Assembly (NCBI GenBank): GCA_025359355.1
Contig: JANYGR010000027.1
Coordinates: 1 to 9,220 of the forward strand
Length of the DNA: 9,220 nt
Direction: 5' to 3'
Source: Bacteroidota bacterium
GTDB lineage: Bacteria; Bacteroidota; Bacteroidia; B-17B0; Aurantibacillaceae
Part shown: piece after piece, positions 1 through 6,591 of the stretch
Layout of the letters: every line of letters starts with the position of its first letter
Position numbering within the stretch: the stretch's first letter is position 1
Program-made: the position numbers and the translations under genes
The notes under the pieces: model-generated
Seen by the model: the letters and a program-made list of their open reading frames with translations, nothing else
Database searches by the model: none
Told to the model about the DNA's origin: nothing

Positions 1-911
1 CCATCTTTTTTGATAATCACTGCATTACCAGGATTTAATTCTTTAACCAAACTAATATCTACATTAAATACAGTTTGGATGACAGGTCTTTCGCTTGCTA
101 CTACTACAACTTCATCATCTTGGTAAACATAAGCTGGACGGATACCTACAGGATCACGCAATACAAAAGCATCGCCATGCCCCATCATTCCTGCCATTAC
201 ATAACCCCCATCCCAACGCTTACTACTTTCAATTAAAATAGATGCAACATCAATATTTTTTTGAATCTCTTTCGAGATCTCTAAATTAGTTAAACCCTTT
301 TCTTTAAAAATTTTAAATAAACGGTCGTTTTCCTTATCCAGGAAATGACCAATTTTTTCCATCACAGTAATTGTATCTGCGCGCTCTGTAGGATGTTGTC
401 CAAGTTCTACTAAATGCCCTAATAATTCATCAACGTTGGTTAAATTAAAATTACCCGCTACTAATAAATTACGTGCTTGCCAATTATTTTGTCGGCGAAA
501 TGGGTGACAGCTTTGCACGGTATTCCCTCCAAAGGTGCCATAACGCAAGTGTCCCATAATAAGTTCTCCCATAAAGGGAATGTTTTTTTTCTGCCACTCT
601 ATATCATTATATGCTTCTGGATTTTTATCTTTCGCATTAATATATAAATCATTTATTTTCGAAAAAATATCTTGAGTAGCTTTAGGTTCAACTGAACGTA
701 AGCGATCAATGTATGGGAATCCAGCTTCTACATCTAATTTAACAGTAGCCACACCTGCACCATCTTGCCCACGATTAATCATCTTATCCATGAGTTGGTA
801 CATTTTATGCAAACCATATCGGCTACTACCGTATTTTTCTTTGTAAAAACTTAAAGGCTTTAATAATCTAATTAAAGCTACTCCACATTCATGTTGAATT
901 ATATCACTCAT
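1..911 (-). CDS. purF: PurF-type amidophosphoribosyltransferase, N-terminal part (runs off left edge)
   Basis: PurF makes 5-phosphoribosylamine from PRPP and glutamine, the first committed step of purine synthesis, in the cytoplasm. Reading leftward from the ATG at 911, 303 codons are open to the window edge. They cover the class II (Ntn) glutaminase domain only; the phosphoribosyltransferase half lies outside. Visible motifs are Cys9 in HECGVALI (the catalytic nucleophile after removal of a short propeptide), RGQDGAG at 47-53, GHLRYGT at 120-126, GNFNLTN at 153-159, DPVGIRP at 253-259 and SERPVIQT at 273-280. The domain is longer than in classical PurF, with extra segments after the catalytic Cys (about 16-36) and near 90-112 and 165-230. 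Bacteroidota often carry such a long PurF-like protein, sometimes beside a shorter canonical PurF, so this may be a paralog. Family assignment is secure; the exact role is less so. Confidence 0.85.
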   Translation of the reverse strand, partial: MSDIIQHECGVALIRLLKPLSFYKEKYGSSRYGLHKMYQLMDKMINRGQDGAGVATVKLDVEAGFPYIDRLRSVEPKATQDIFSKINDLYINAKDKNPEAYNDIEWQKKNIPFMGELIMGHLRYGTFGGNTVQSCHPFRRQNNWQARNLLVAGNFNLTNVDELLGHLVELGQHPTERADTITVMEKIGHFLDKENDRLFKIFKEKGLTNLEISKEIQKNIDVASILIESSKRWDGGYVMAGMMGHGDAFVLRDPVGIRPAYVYQDDEVVVVASERPVIQTVFNVDISLVKELNPGNAVIIKKD

Positions 912-1064
912 ATTTTTAAGAAAGTGTAAAGTTACTATTTACTTAGCCGTTTTGCCAAAGGTTTTTAACTAAATATTAAATATGTTGGGAATCCTATAAT
1001 TCATCTACAAAATCACTGATTTTATCAGGTTAATTTGTATATTTAAGTCTGAAATAAAGATAGT
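912..1064. promoter_or_regulatory. Divergent intergenic region between the PurF-type gene and the CotH-domain gene
   Basis: These 153 bases separate two genes transcribed away from each other, so both promoters should lie here. The minus-strand promoter candidate is listed separately. On the plus strand, overlapping near-matches to TAnnTTTG occur at 1030-1037 (TTAATTTG) and 1038-1045 (TATATTTA), 20-35 bases before the ATG at 1065. Neither has a TTG -33 element at the right distance. No inverted repeat suggesting an operator was seen. Confidence 0.45.
927..959 (-). promoter_or_regulatory. Candidate Bacteroidota-type promoter for the PurF-type gene
   Basis: On the minus strand, TTTG (plus positions 956-959) is followed after 21 bases by TAACTTTA (plus 927-934). 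This matches the Bacteroidota consensus TTTG / TAnnTTTG at 7 of 8 positions in the -7 box, with suitable spacing. Transcription would begin about a dozen bases before the ATG at 911, a short leader. It is inferred from consensus only, and AT-rich DNA gives chance near-matches. Confidence 0.4.
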
Positions 1065-3578
1065 ATGATATATAAAATTTTTACGATTATTTCTTTTTTA
1101 ATTATTATAAATGCCTCATCGGCACAAGTGAAAATTAATGAATACTCAGCATCCAACTCAGGCACTTCTATTCTTGATAATCAGGGTAATAATTCTGATT
1201 GGATAGAATTATTTAATGCAAGTTCCAGTGCTATTAATGCTGGCGGTTGGACATTAAGTGATGATCCTGCTAATCCTACAAAATATACATTACCAGCTGG
1301 AACTAATGTTCCCGCAAATGGTTTTTTGAGAATTTGGTGCAGTGGTAAAGGCTCGCCTGCCAATGCTTCGGGGCATATACATACTAATTTTAAGCTAACT
1401 CAATGTAATAACGATTGGATTATTTTAATGAATGGTTCAACAATTATAGATTCCTTGCAATTAAAACGAACACAAGCCTTGCATTCGAGAGGGAGATTTC
1501 CTGATGGATCTGCTAATTGGAAAATATTTACAAGCCCTACATCTAATGCTTCTAATACATCTATTGCCTATGATGATTATGCACCTAAGCCACGATTAGC
1601 GCCTGGTGCTGGTTTTTACAGTAGTTCGCAAAGCATTACTATTACTGCAACTCCTGCCACAAGTTTAACCGTTTATTATACGATTAATGGTGATGAACCA
1701 ACAACGGGCGCTACCGTTTATGCATCTGCGCCAATCAATGTTTCATCAACAACTGTTTTACGAGCTTATGCTGTAAGTAGTAATACCGCCATTTTACCAA
1801 GTTTTATGGAAACTAATACCTACTTCATTTCCGAAACAATTGATTCGAGATATGGCGTCGTTTCTATCAGTGGTGGCACGCCTTTAAATTCGCTCATGGG
1901 AGGTACGCAAAACAAACCAAATACTCATCTTGAATATTTTGAAAATGGATCTCAAAAAACAGAAGGTTACGGAACTGCTAATAAACATGGAAATGACTCG
2001 TGGGCTTATAACCAAAGAGGCATCGATGTACAAACTTTTGACGAGTATGGATATAATAATGCTTTTAAACATAAGTTTTTTACAGACGGACATATGGGGG
2101 CCAGTAACCGTAAGGATTTTCAACATATTATTTTAAAAGCAGCAGCATCTGATAATTATTCGTCATCTAATAATACAGGTAAACCATCTTGTCATATGCG
2201 TGATGCCTTTGTCCAAACCTACTCTTTCAAAAAAGGATTAGAGATTGATGGCCGTAGAAATAAACACACACTCGTATTTAAAAATGGGGCTTATTGGGGA
2301 TTATACGAATTGCGCGAAGCCTTTGAGGGAGATTATACGGATTACTATTATCAACAGCCAAGTGATAGTATTGATAATTTAGCATACTGGGGGGGCTTAC
2401 AAATACGCAATGGTAGCGATACAGGCTGGGTTAACTTATACAATTTTGTAATGGGAAATGCCATGACGAATGCAGCTAATTATAATTACGTGAATAGTAA
2501 ACTTAATTTTAATAGCATTATTGATTACATGATTTATAACTCTTATGTAGTTAATTCTGATTTCATTAATTGGAATACAGCTTGGTGGAGAGGCAGAGCA
2601 ACGCAGGGCACTAATAGAAAATGGAAATATTGGATGTGGGATATGGATAATGTATATGATCTTGGCGAAAATTATTCTGGCCTACCAACTACGGGTATGA
2701 CATCGAGTCCGTGTGATTATACGAATGTATTTCAAAATGCTGGACCTGATAAAGGACATCCTGATATTTTAGAAAAACTCCTAACTAATCCTACATTCAA
2801 ATCATTGTACGTTAATCGATATGCAGATTTAATCAATACGGCATTTAAATGTGATAGTATTTTAACGCATTTTTATTATTTCAAATCTATATTAACACCC
2901 GAAATGCCTCGTCAAATAGCTAAATGGGGAGGAACCATAGCCGAGTGGAATAAAAATATGGATACCTTAGAAAGTAAAATTCATCAACGTTGTGCATATA
3001 TTGAGTCGCAAATTTCAAGTTGTTATAGTGTAACGGCACGACCATTAACCGTTGATGTTGATCCACCGGGAGCAGGTAGCGTTAAATTAAATTCAATTTG
3101 GTTAACTAATTACAAATGGTCGGGCACTTACTTTGCGCCTGTTACAATGACGTTTAAAGAAACAGTGATAGATACAGCACATTATGAATTTGATTATTGG
3201 GAATTTAAAAACCATACGCCATCACCTAATACCAAAGCGGATAGTGTGAGTATCACTTACACACAAAGTGATGACGTGATTGCGCATTTTATTGAAAAAA
3301 CATCTGATGTTATTTTTCCAACTGCTTTTACACCCAATGGTGATGGGCGAAACGACATCTTGATGCCACTTGGTACAAAATACATTAAATCTTTATCTGT
3401 TGAAATATGGAATCGTTGGGGACAATTAGTATATAGCTCCACAGACCCTACGAAAGGTTGGGATGGTTATTTTCAAGGGACAGAAGCTCAAACAGGCGTA
3501 TATGCCTACTTGATAAAATACACAACTTTAAAAGGTGATGATAAATACTCAAAAGGAAATATAACGCTCATTAGATAA
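1065..3578 (+). CDS. Secreted lamin-tail / CotH kinase-domain protein with T9SS type B sorting domain
   Basis: This 837-residue protein is probably on the cell surface or released. Domains in order: Sec signal peptide at 1-20 (cleavage ASSA|Q); lamin-tail domain at about 21-130 (SDWIELFN, GGWTLSDD); chitobiase-C/Fn3-associated domain at about 174-254 (VYYTINGDEPT, VLRAYAV); CotH-type atypical kinase domain at about 262-650; an InlB B-repeat-like module at about 659-745 (PPGAGSV); and a CHU_C/T9SS type B sorting domain at about 748-837 (FTPNGDGRND at 755-764, IWNRWG, GWDG, GVYAYLIKY). CotH landmarks are MRDAFVQTY at 378-386, YWGLYELRE at 410-418 and WMWDMDN at 523-529. By analogy with CotH kinases, Asp526 and Asp528 are candidate metal ligands. 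The ATG at 1065 is chosen because the signal peptide follows directly. The PorP/SprF gene starts one base after the stop. CotH proteins of spore formers phosphorylate coat proteins; the substrate here is unknown, and activity is inferred. Confidence 0.9.
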   Translation: MIYKIFTIISFLIIINASSAQVKINEYSASNSGTSILDNQGNNSDWIELFNASSSAINAGGWTLSDDPANPTKYTLPAGTNVPANGFLRIWCSGKGSPANASGHIHTNFKLTQCNNDWIILMNGSTIIDSLQLKRTQALHSRGRFPDGSANWKIFTSPTSNASNTSIAYDDYAPKPRLAPGAGFYSSSQSITITATPATSLTVYYTINGDEPTTGATVYASAPINVSSTTVLRAYAVSSNTAILPSFMETNTYFISETIDSRYGVVSISGGTPLNSLMGGTQNKPNTHLEYFENGSQKTEGYGTANKHGNDSWAYNQRGIDVQTFDEYGYNNAFKHKFFTDGHMGASNRKDFQHIILKAAASDNYSSSNNTGKPSCHMRDAFVQTYSFKKGLEIDGRRNKHTLVFKNGAYWGLYELREAFEGDYTDYYYQQPSDSIDNLAYWGGLQIRNGSDTGWVNLYNFVMGNAMTNAANYNYVNSKLNFNSIIDYMIYNSYVVNSDFINWNTAWWRGRATQGTNRKWKYWMWDMDNVYDLGENYSGLPTTGMTSSPCDYTNVFQNAGPDKGHPDILEKLLTNPTFKSLYVNRYADLINTAFKCDSILTHFYYFKSILTPEMPRQIAKWGGTIAEWNKNMDTLESKIHQRCAYIESQISSCYSVTARPLTVDVDPPGAGSVKLNSIWLTNYKWSGTYFAPVTMTFKETVIDTAHYEFDYWEFKNHTPSPNTKADSVSITYTQSDDVIAHFIEKTSDVIFPTAFTPNGDGRNDILMPLGTKYIKSLSVEIWNRWGQLVYSSTDPTKGWDGYFQGTEAQTGVYAYLIKYTTLKGDDKYSKGNITLIR

Positions 3579-3579
3579 T

Positions 3580-4617
3580 ATGAAAAAACTATTATATTTT
3601 TTAGTATTTTTTACTTCCATTGCTTCTGCACAAGATGTGCATTTTTCGCAAATACAAGAATCACCATTGTGGTTAAATCCTGCGAATGCCGGGTTTTTCA
3701 ACGGGTATCTTAGAGCAGTAGCTAATTATAGAAATCAGTGGGCATCGATGGGAAGCCCTTATCAAACCATGTCACTATCCGTTGATGGTTCTGCATTAAA
3801 AACAGCCAAGAAAAAAGCGTATTTAGGTTTGGGATTATTTGTGTTTAATGATAAAGCAGGTGTAGCTAAAATTGGAACAACACAAGTGCAATTTCATTTG
3901 AATGTTATTTTAAAAACAAGTAGAAAAAGTCGCATGGCTGGCGGTATTAATTTAGGATATAATCAAAACTCAGCCAATTATGCAGCACTTACTTATGGCA
4001 ATCAGTATACAGGTAAAGACATTGATAAAAACATTGCTAGCGGAGAAACCGTTAATTACAGGTCTTTTGTAAATATGGATGTTGGTGCTGGTATTAATTA
4101 CGAATACTCTTCTGCTAATGTGGATATGGTTCGCGACGACATTTTCAGCATTAAATTTGGCGCAGCAGTTCATCATATTAACCAACCGACTCAAAAATTT
4201 AGTTCAGGCTCTACATATCAATTACCGATGCGATTCGTAGGCAATGTGCAAGCTCGTATTGATTTTAAAGACACAAAAATTTCCTTACTACCAAGTTTAA
4301 TTTATTTGCGACAAGGAACTGCACAAGAAATTAATATAGGTGCGCATATTCGATACCGTTTTAAAAACAACACAAAAATAACGGGTGCTAAAACAGAAAC
4401 AGGCCTAAACATTGGTGTATACTACCGCGTAAATGATGCCATTATTCCACAGGTTAATTTGGATATGGGAAAATATGCCATTGGATTGTCGTATGATATA
4501 AACGTAAGTAAATACACACAAGTAAGTCGATCGCAAGGAGGTTTTGAAATTTATTTAAAATTCATGACACTGGATAATGCCCTGTTTAAAAGGAGACGCG
4601 AGCATGGCTTAAATTAA
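3580..4617 (+). CDS. PorP/SprF family type IX secretion outer-membrane protein
   Basis: This 345-residue protein has a signal peptide at 1-17 (SIASA|QD) followed by the family's N-terminal signature: QDVHFSQ, then LNPANAG at 32-38, then ANYRNQW at 48-54. The remainder alternates short polar and aromatic strands as in an outer-membrane beta-barrel, which fits the family's usual length of about 300-350 residues. SprF of Flavobacterium is needed to export SprB, a T9SS cargo with a type B C-terminal domain, and genes of this family commonly sit right after type B cargo genes. Here the ATG lies one base beyond the stop of such a cargo gene, so co-transcription and translational coupling are likely. 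The inferred role is a dedicated export or anchoring partner for that protein. No strong Shine-Dalgarno sequence is seen, as is usual in this phylum. Confidence 0.92.
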   Translation: MKKLLYFLVFFTSIASAQDVHFSQIQESPLWLNPANAGFFNGYLRAVANYRNQWASMGSPYQTMSLSVDGSALKTAKKKAYLGLGLFVFNDKAGVAKIGTTQVQFHLNVILKTSRKSRMAGGINLGYNQNSANYAALTYGNQYTGKDIDKNIASGETVNYRSFVNMDVGAGINYEYSSANVDMVRDDIFSIKFGAAVHHINQPTQKFSSGSTYQLPMRFVGNVQARIDFKDTKISLLPSLIYLRQGTAQEINIGAHIRYRFKNNTKITGAKTETGLNIGVYYRVNDAIIPQVNLDMGKYAIGLSYDINVSKYTQVSRSQGGFEIYLKFMTLDNALFKRRREHGLN

Positions 4618-4628
4618 TGAATGTTATT

Positions 4629-5351
4629 TTAAGGATTCATTCTATTAAATGCGTTTTTTAAATCTTCAGGAGTAGCTTTAACCATTGCTTCACTAAAACC
4701 AAACGTTAATTCGTTACTTCCATTTTTTAATTGTTCAAAAATAGATTCGATAAAATCACTAACTGGTGGGGCTGCATCATGTAAGCCTTTTCCGCCAAGG
4801 TCGGTATTAAGTGCTGGCGGAATAATTTCAATAACTTCAATGTTTTTCGATTTCAATAAGTGCCTTAACGACAAAGTAAATGAATGAAAGAATGCTTTAG
4901 TAGCAGAATATACAGGCGTTTTAGTTAATGGCACAAACGACAATCCAGATGTCACATTTACGATTGTTTTTAATGAAGGCAAATTCATAAATAACGATGT
5001 TAAATGAAGAGGCGCTTCGATATTCGTTGCTATTTCATCTTTAGCGCGTTTAAAAAAATTATCATCTGAAACGCCCATCCATTGCTGAATGCCGGCATTG
5101 TTGATTAAAACAGTTAAGTCGTTATGGTTATTTGAAATCCATTGATACAATTCTTCTCTTTCTGTATCAATAGATAAATCACACTGTTTGGCAATTACTG
5201 AAGGGAATTTAGCAACTACTTCTTGCAATGCAGATTCTCTTCTGCCACAAATAATGACGGTATTATTTTCTTTTATAAATCGTTCAGTTAGTCCTAAACC
5301 AATGCCTGTTGCACCACCTGTAATAAGTATTTTATTGTTTGAAATGTTCAT
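4629..5351 (-). CDS. DltE-type short-chain dehydrogenase/reductase (SDR)
   Basis: This 240-residue cytoplasmic oxidoreductase is a complete classical SDR. The nucleotide-binding motif TGGATGIG is at 11-18, CGRRE at 35-39 (Arg37 and Arg38 after the second strand favour NADP(H)), NNAG at 84-87, Asn110 in ATNIEAP, Ser135 in NVTSG, and the catalytic YxxxK at Tyr148-Lys152 (YSATK). All tetrad residues Asn-Ser-Tyr-Lys are therefore present. The overall pattern (ILITGGATGIG, INNAGIQ, SGLSFVPLTKTPVYSATKA) resembles the DltE group (COG3967). That name comes from Gram-positive teichoic-acid operons; no dlt genes are seen here, so the substrate is unknown. The gene converges on the PorP/SprF gene with an 11-base gap and is separated from gatC by 97 bases including both ends of that spacer. 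The start ATG immediately precedes the first strand of the Rossmann fold. Confidence 0.9.
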   Translation of the reverse strand: MNISNNKILITGGATGIGLGLTERFIKENNTVIICGRRESALQEVVAKFPSVIAKQCDLSIDTEREELYQWISNNHNDLTVLINNAGIQQWMGVSDDNFFKRAKDEIATNIEAPLHLTSLFMNLPSLKTIVNVTSGLSFVPLTKTPVYSATKAFFHSFTLSLRHLLKSKNIEVIEIIPPALNTDLGGKGLHDAAPPVSDFIESIFEQLKNGSNELTFGFSEAMVKATPEDLKNAFNRMNP

Positions 5352-5444
5352 GGGTTATTGGAATTATTTTTTATCTATCAAATTGTTTCATATCAATTGT
5401 AAATAAATGATAATTATATTTAAACGATCATATAGCTTCGACAA

Positions 5445-5744
5445 CTAATGATTTTCAATCACCTTCGGTACTTTAAAATAATCCGAATCTTTTTTAGGAG
5501 CATTTTTCAACGCTTCTTTTTGAGTTAGAGTTTGTTTAGGCTCGTCTTCACGTAATACATTACGCTCGTCTGTCATGTAAATTAATGGCTCTACATCAGT
5601 AGTATCCATTTCATTTAATTTATCTACAAAAGCCAACATACGATTCATGTCGTTTAATATTTCTACTTTACCTTCTTCGTTAAATTCTAAACGCGCTAAA
5701 TGCGCCACTTCCTCAACGGTTTTGATGTCAATTTTTTGTGCCAT
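5445..5744 (-). CDS. gatC: Asp-tRNA(Asn)/Glu-tRNA(Gln) amidotransferase subunit C
   Basis: GatC is the small subunit of the GatCAB complex, which converts Asp-tRNA(Asn) and/or Glu-tRNA(Gln) into the amidated aminoacyl-tRNAs; it wraps around and stabilises GatA. The 99-residue length is typical. Family landmarks are VAHLARLEF at 13-21, MLAFVDKLNEMDT at 36-48, VEPL at 51-54, NVLREDEP at 62-69, and the C-terminal ALKNAP and FKVPKV (90-95). The ATG lies inside the 3' end of the acyltransferase gene, overlapping it by 17 bases in another frame, so the two are probably co-transcribed and translationally coupled. The gatA and gatB genes are not in the window; scattered gat genes are common in this phylum. 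Confidence 0.95.
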   Translation of the reverse strand: MAQKIDIKTVEEVAHLARLEFNEEGKVEILNDMNRMLAFVDKLNEMDTTDVEPLIYMTDERNVLREDEPKQTLTQKEALKNAPKKDSDYFKVPKVIENH

Positions 5745-6480
5745 AATAATTATTTAAAGTATCGTTAATTAATGTATAAACTTTTTCTCTGAGTTCGTTC
5801 ACGTTATTGTCTGTTAATCCTTTGGTATCAATAGGTTCTAGTATCACAGTTTTTGCTAATCCAGGCCTACCATTACTTTTAAAATAACCACCATTTTGTA
5901 ACAGTTGCCAATTATTCAAATTAACAATAGGAACAATGGGAACTTGCTTATCAATGGCTAATTTAAAAGGTCCGTTTTTAAACGGTTTTAATTTACCAGT
6001 TTCGGAAATAGTACCCTCGGGATAAATAATCATACTTCGTCCTTTATCAATTTCTTGTCCTGCTCTAATAAAGGCTCTGTGCGAATCCATACGACTCTTT
6101 CTGTTCACGGTAATATCCATTCCTTGAAAAAATATTTTAAATAAGGGGACTTTTATTAATTCGGCCTTAGCCATATATAACGCTAAATGATCAATATATA
6201 AAGTACTTAATATAATATCTAAATAAGATGTGTGATTGCCAACAAACACACAGGGTTGAGGCATTTTTTTTGATGTTGATTTGTAAATTAAAATAGGAAT
6301 AACTCCCGATCCATAAGCAATACATCGAGTCCAAACTCGTTTAACTTTAAAAGCTGTTTCTAGTTTTTGAAATTTGATAGTGAAATAAAAAAACGGATAT
6401 AGTAAAATAAAGGAACTAGAAAACACTAAGAAAAACCAGGTTTTCCAGATAGTAGCTAATATGCGCTTAATAATTACCAC
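5728..6480 (-). CDS. plsC: 1-acyl-sn-glycerol-3-phosphate acyltransferase (PlsC family), GTG start
   Basis: Members of this family acylate lysophosphatidic acid to phosphatidic acid at the inner membrane. The 250-residue protein has a hydrophobic N-terminal segment at about 12-36 (one membrane helix) and then the PLSC domain. Motif I is NHTSYLD at 82-88 (H-x4-D, His83 and Asp88), motif II includes ITVNRKSR at 123-130, motif III is YPEGTIS at 153-159, and motif IV is VPIVPI at 180-185. PFKNGPF at 166-172 is also typical. The start is GTG at 6478-6480; no ATG or TTG lies upstream in frame before a stop, and the next internal Met (residue 73) would remove the membrane segment. A perfect TAnnTTTG box ends four bases before the GTG. 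Its 3' end overlaps gatC. Other lysophospholipid substrates are possible within this family. Confidence 0.88.
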   Translation of the reverse strand: MVIIKRILATIWKTWFFLVFSSSFILLYPFFYFTIKFQKLETAFKVKRVWTRCIAYGSGVIPILIYKSTSKKMPQPCVFVGNHTSYLDIILSTLYIDHLALYMAKAELIKVPLFKIFFQGMDITVNRKSRMDSHRAFIRAGQEIDKGRSMIIYPEGTISETGKLKPFKNGPFKLAIDKQVPIVPIVNLNNWQLLQNGGYFKSNGRPGLAKTVILEPIDTKGLTDNNVNELREKVYTLINDTLNNYYGTKN

Positions 6481-6484
6481 GGGG

Positions 6485-6492
6485 CAAAGATA
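6485..6492 (-). promoter_or_regulatory. Candidate -7 element (TATCTTTG) directly before the plsC start
   Basis: The minus strand reads TATCTTTG, an exact match to the Bacteroidota -7 consensus TAnnTTTG, ending four bases before the GTG start codon. No convincing TTG -33 element is present 19-21 bases upstream. If it is functional, the transcript would start at or within a few bases of the GTG, giving an extremely short or absent leader. Inferred from consensus only. Confidence 0.4.
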
Positions 6493-6563
6493 ACATTTTT
6501 ACCTATTGTATAGAAGACTGTATCTTTTACTAAATTACTCGGTTTTTAAGTTAAAAAAATATG

Positions 6564-6571
6564 TATTTTTA
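6564..6571 (+). promoter_or_regulatory. Weak candidate -7 element (TATTTTTA) upstream of the ABC ATPase
   Basis: TATTTTTA matches TAnnTTTG at 7 of 8 positions and would place the transcript start about 15-20 bases before the TTG start codon of the ABC gene. No TTG -33 element is visible at the usual distance, and the surroundings are very AT-rich, so a chance match is quite possible. Confidence 0.2.
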
Positions 6572-6591
6572 CCCAACAACTAACAATTATT

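Noticed and set aside
1884..2136. Two overlapping 68-80 codon open frames on opposite strands inside the CotH-domain gene.
   Set aside because: They lie fully within a strongly supported coding region, and their translations show no recognisable domain.
4616..4641. Inverted repeat AATGAAT / ATTCATT with a 12-base loop between the convergent PorP/SprF and SDR genes, a possible bidirectional terminator.
   Set aside because: The stem is only 7 base pairs with a single G-C pair, the loop is long, and no clear T-run follows on either strand. It is within chance expectation for AT-rich DNA.
5352..5444. The 93-base gap between gatC and the SDR gene was examined for a small gene, an RNA or a promoter for the SDR gene.
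   Set aside because: It is AT-rich with no open frame of note, no stable hairpin and only poor matches (6 of 8) to the -7 consensus.
6510..6530. Imperfect palindrome around AAGACTGTATCTT in the plsC/ABC divergent region, a possible operator.
   Set aside because: Only four base pairs of symmetry around a five-base centre, which is not distinguishable from chance.
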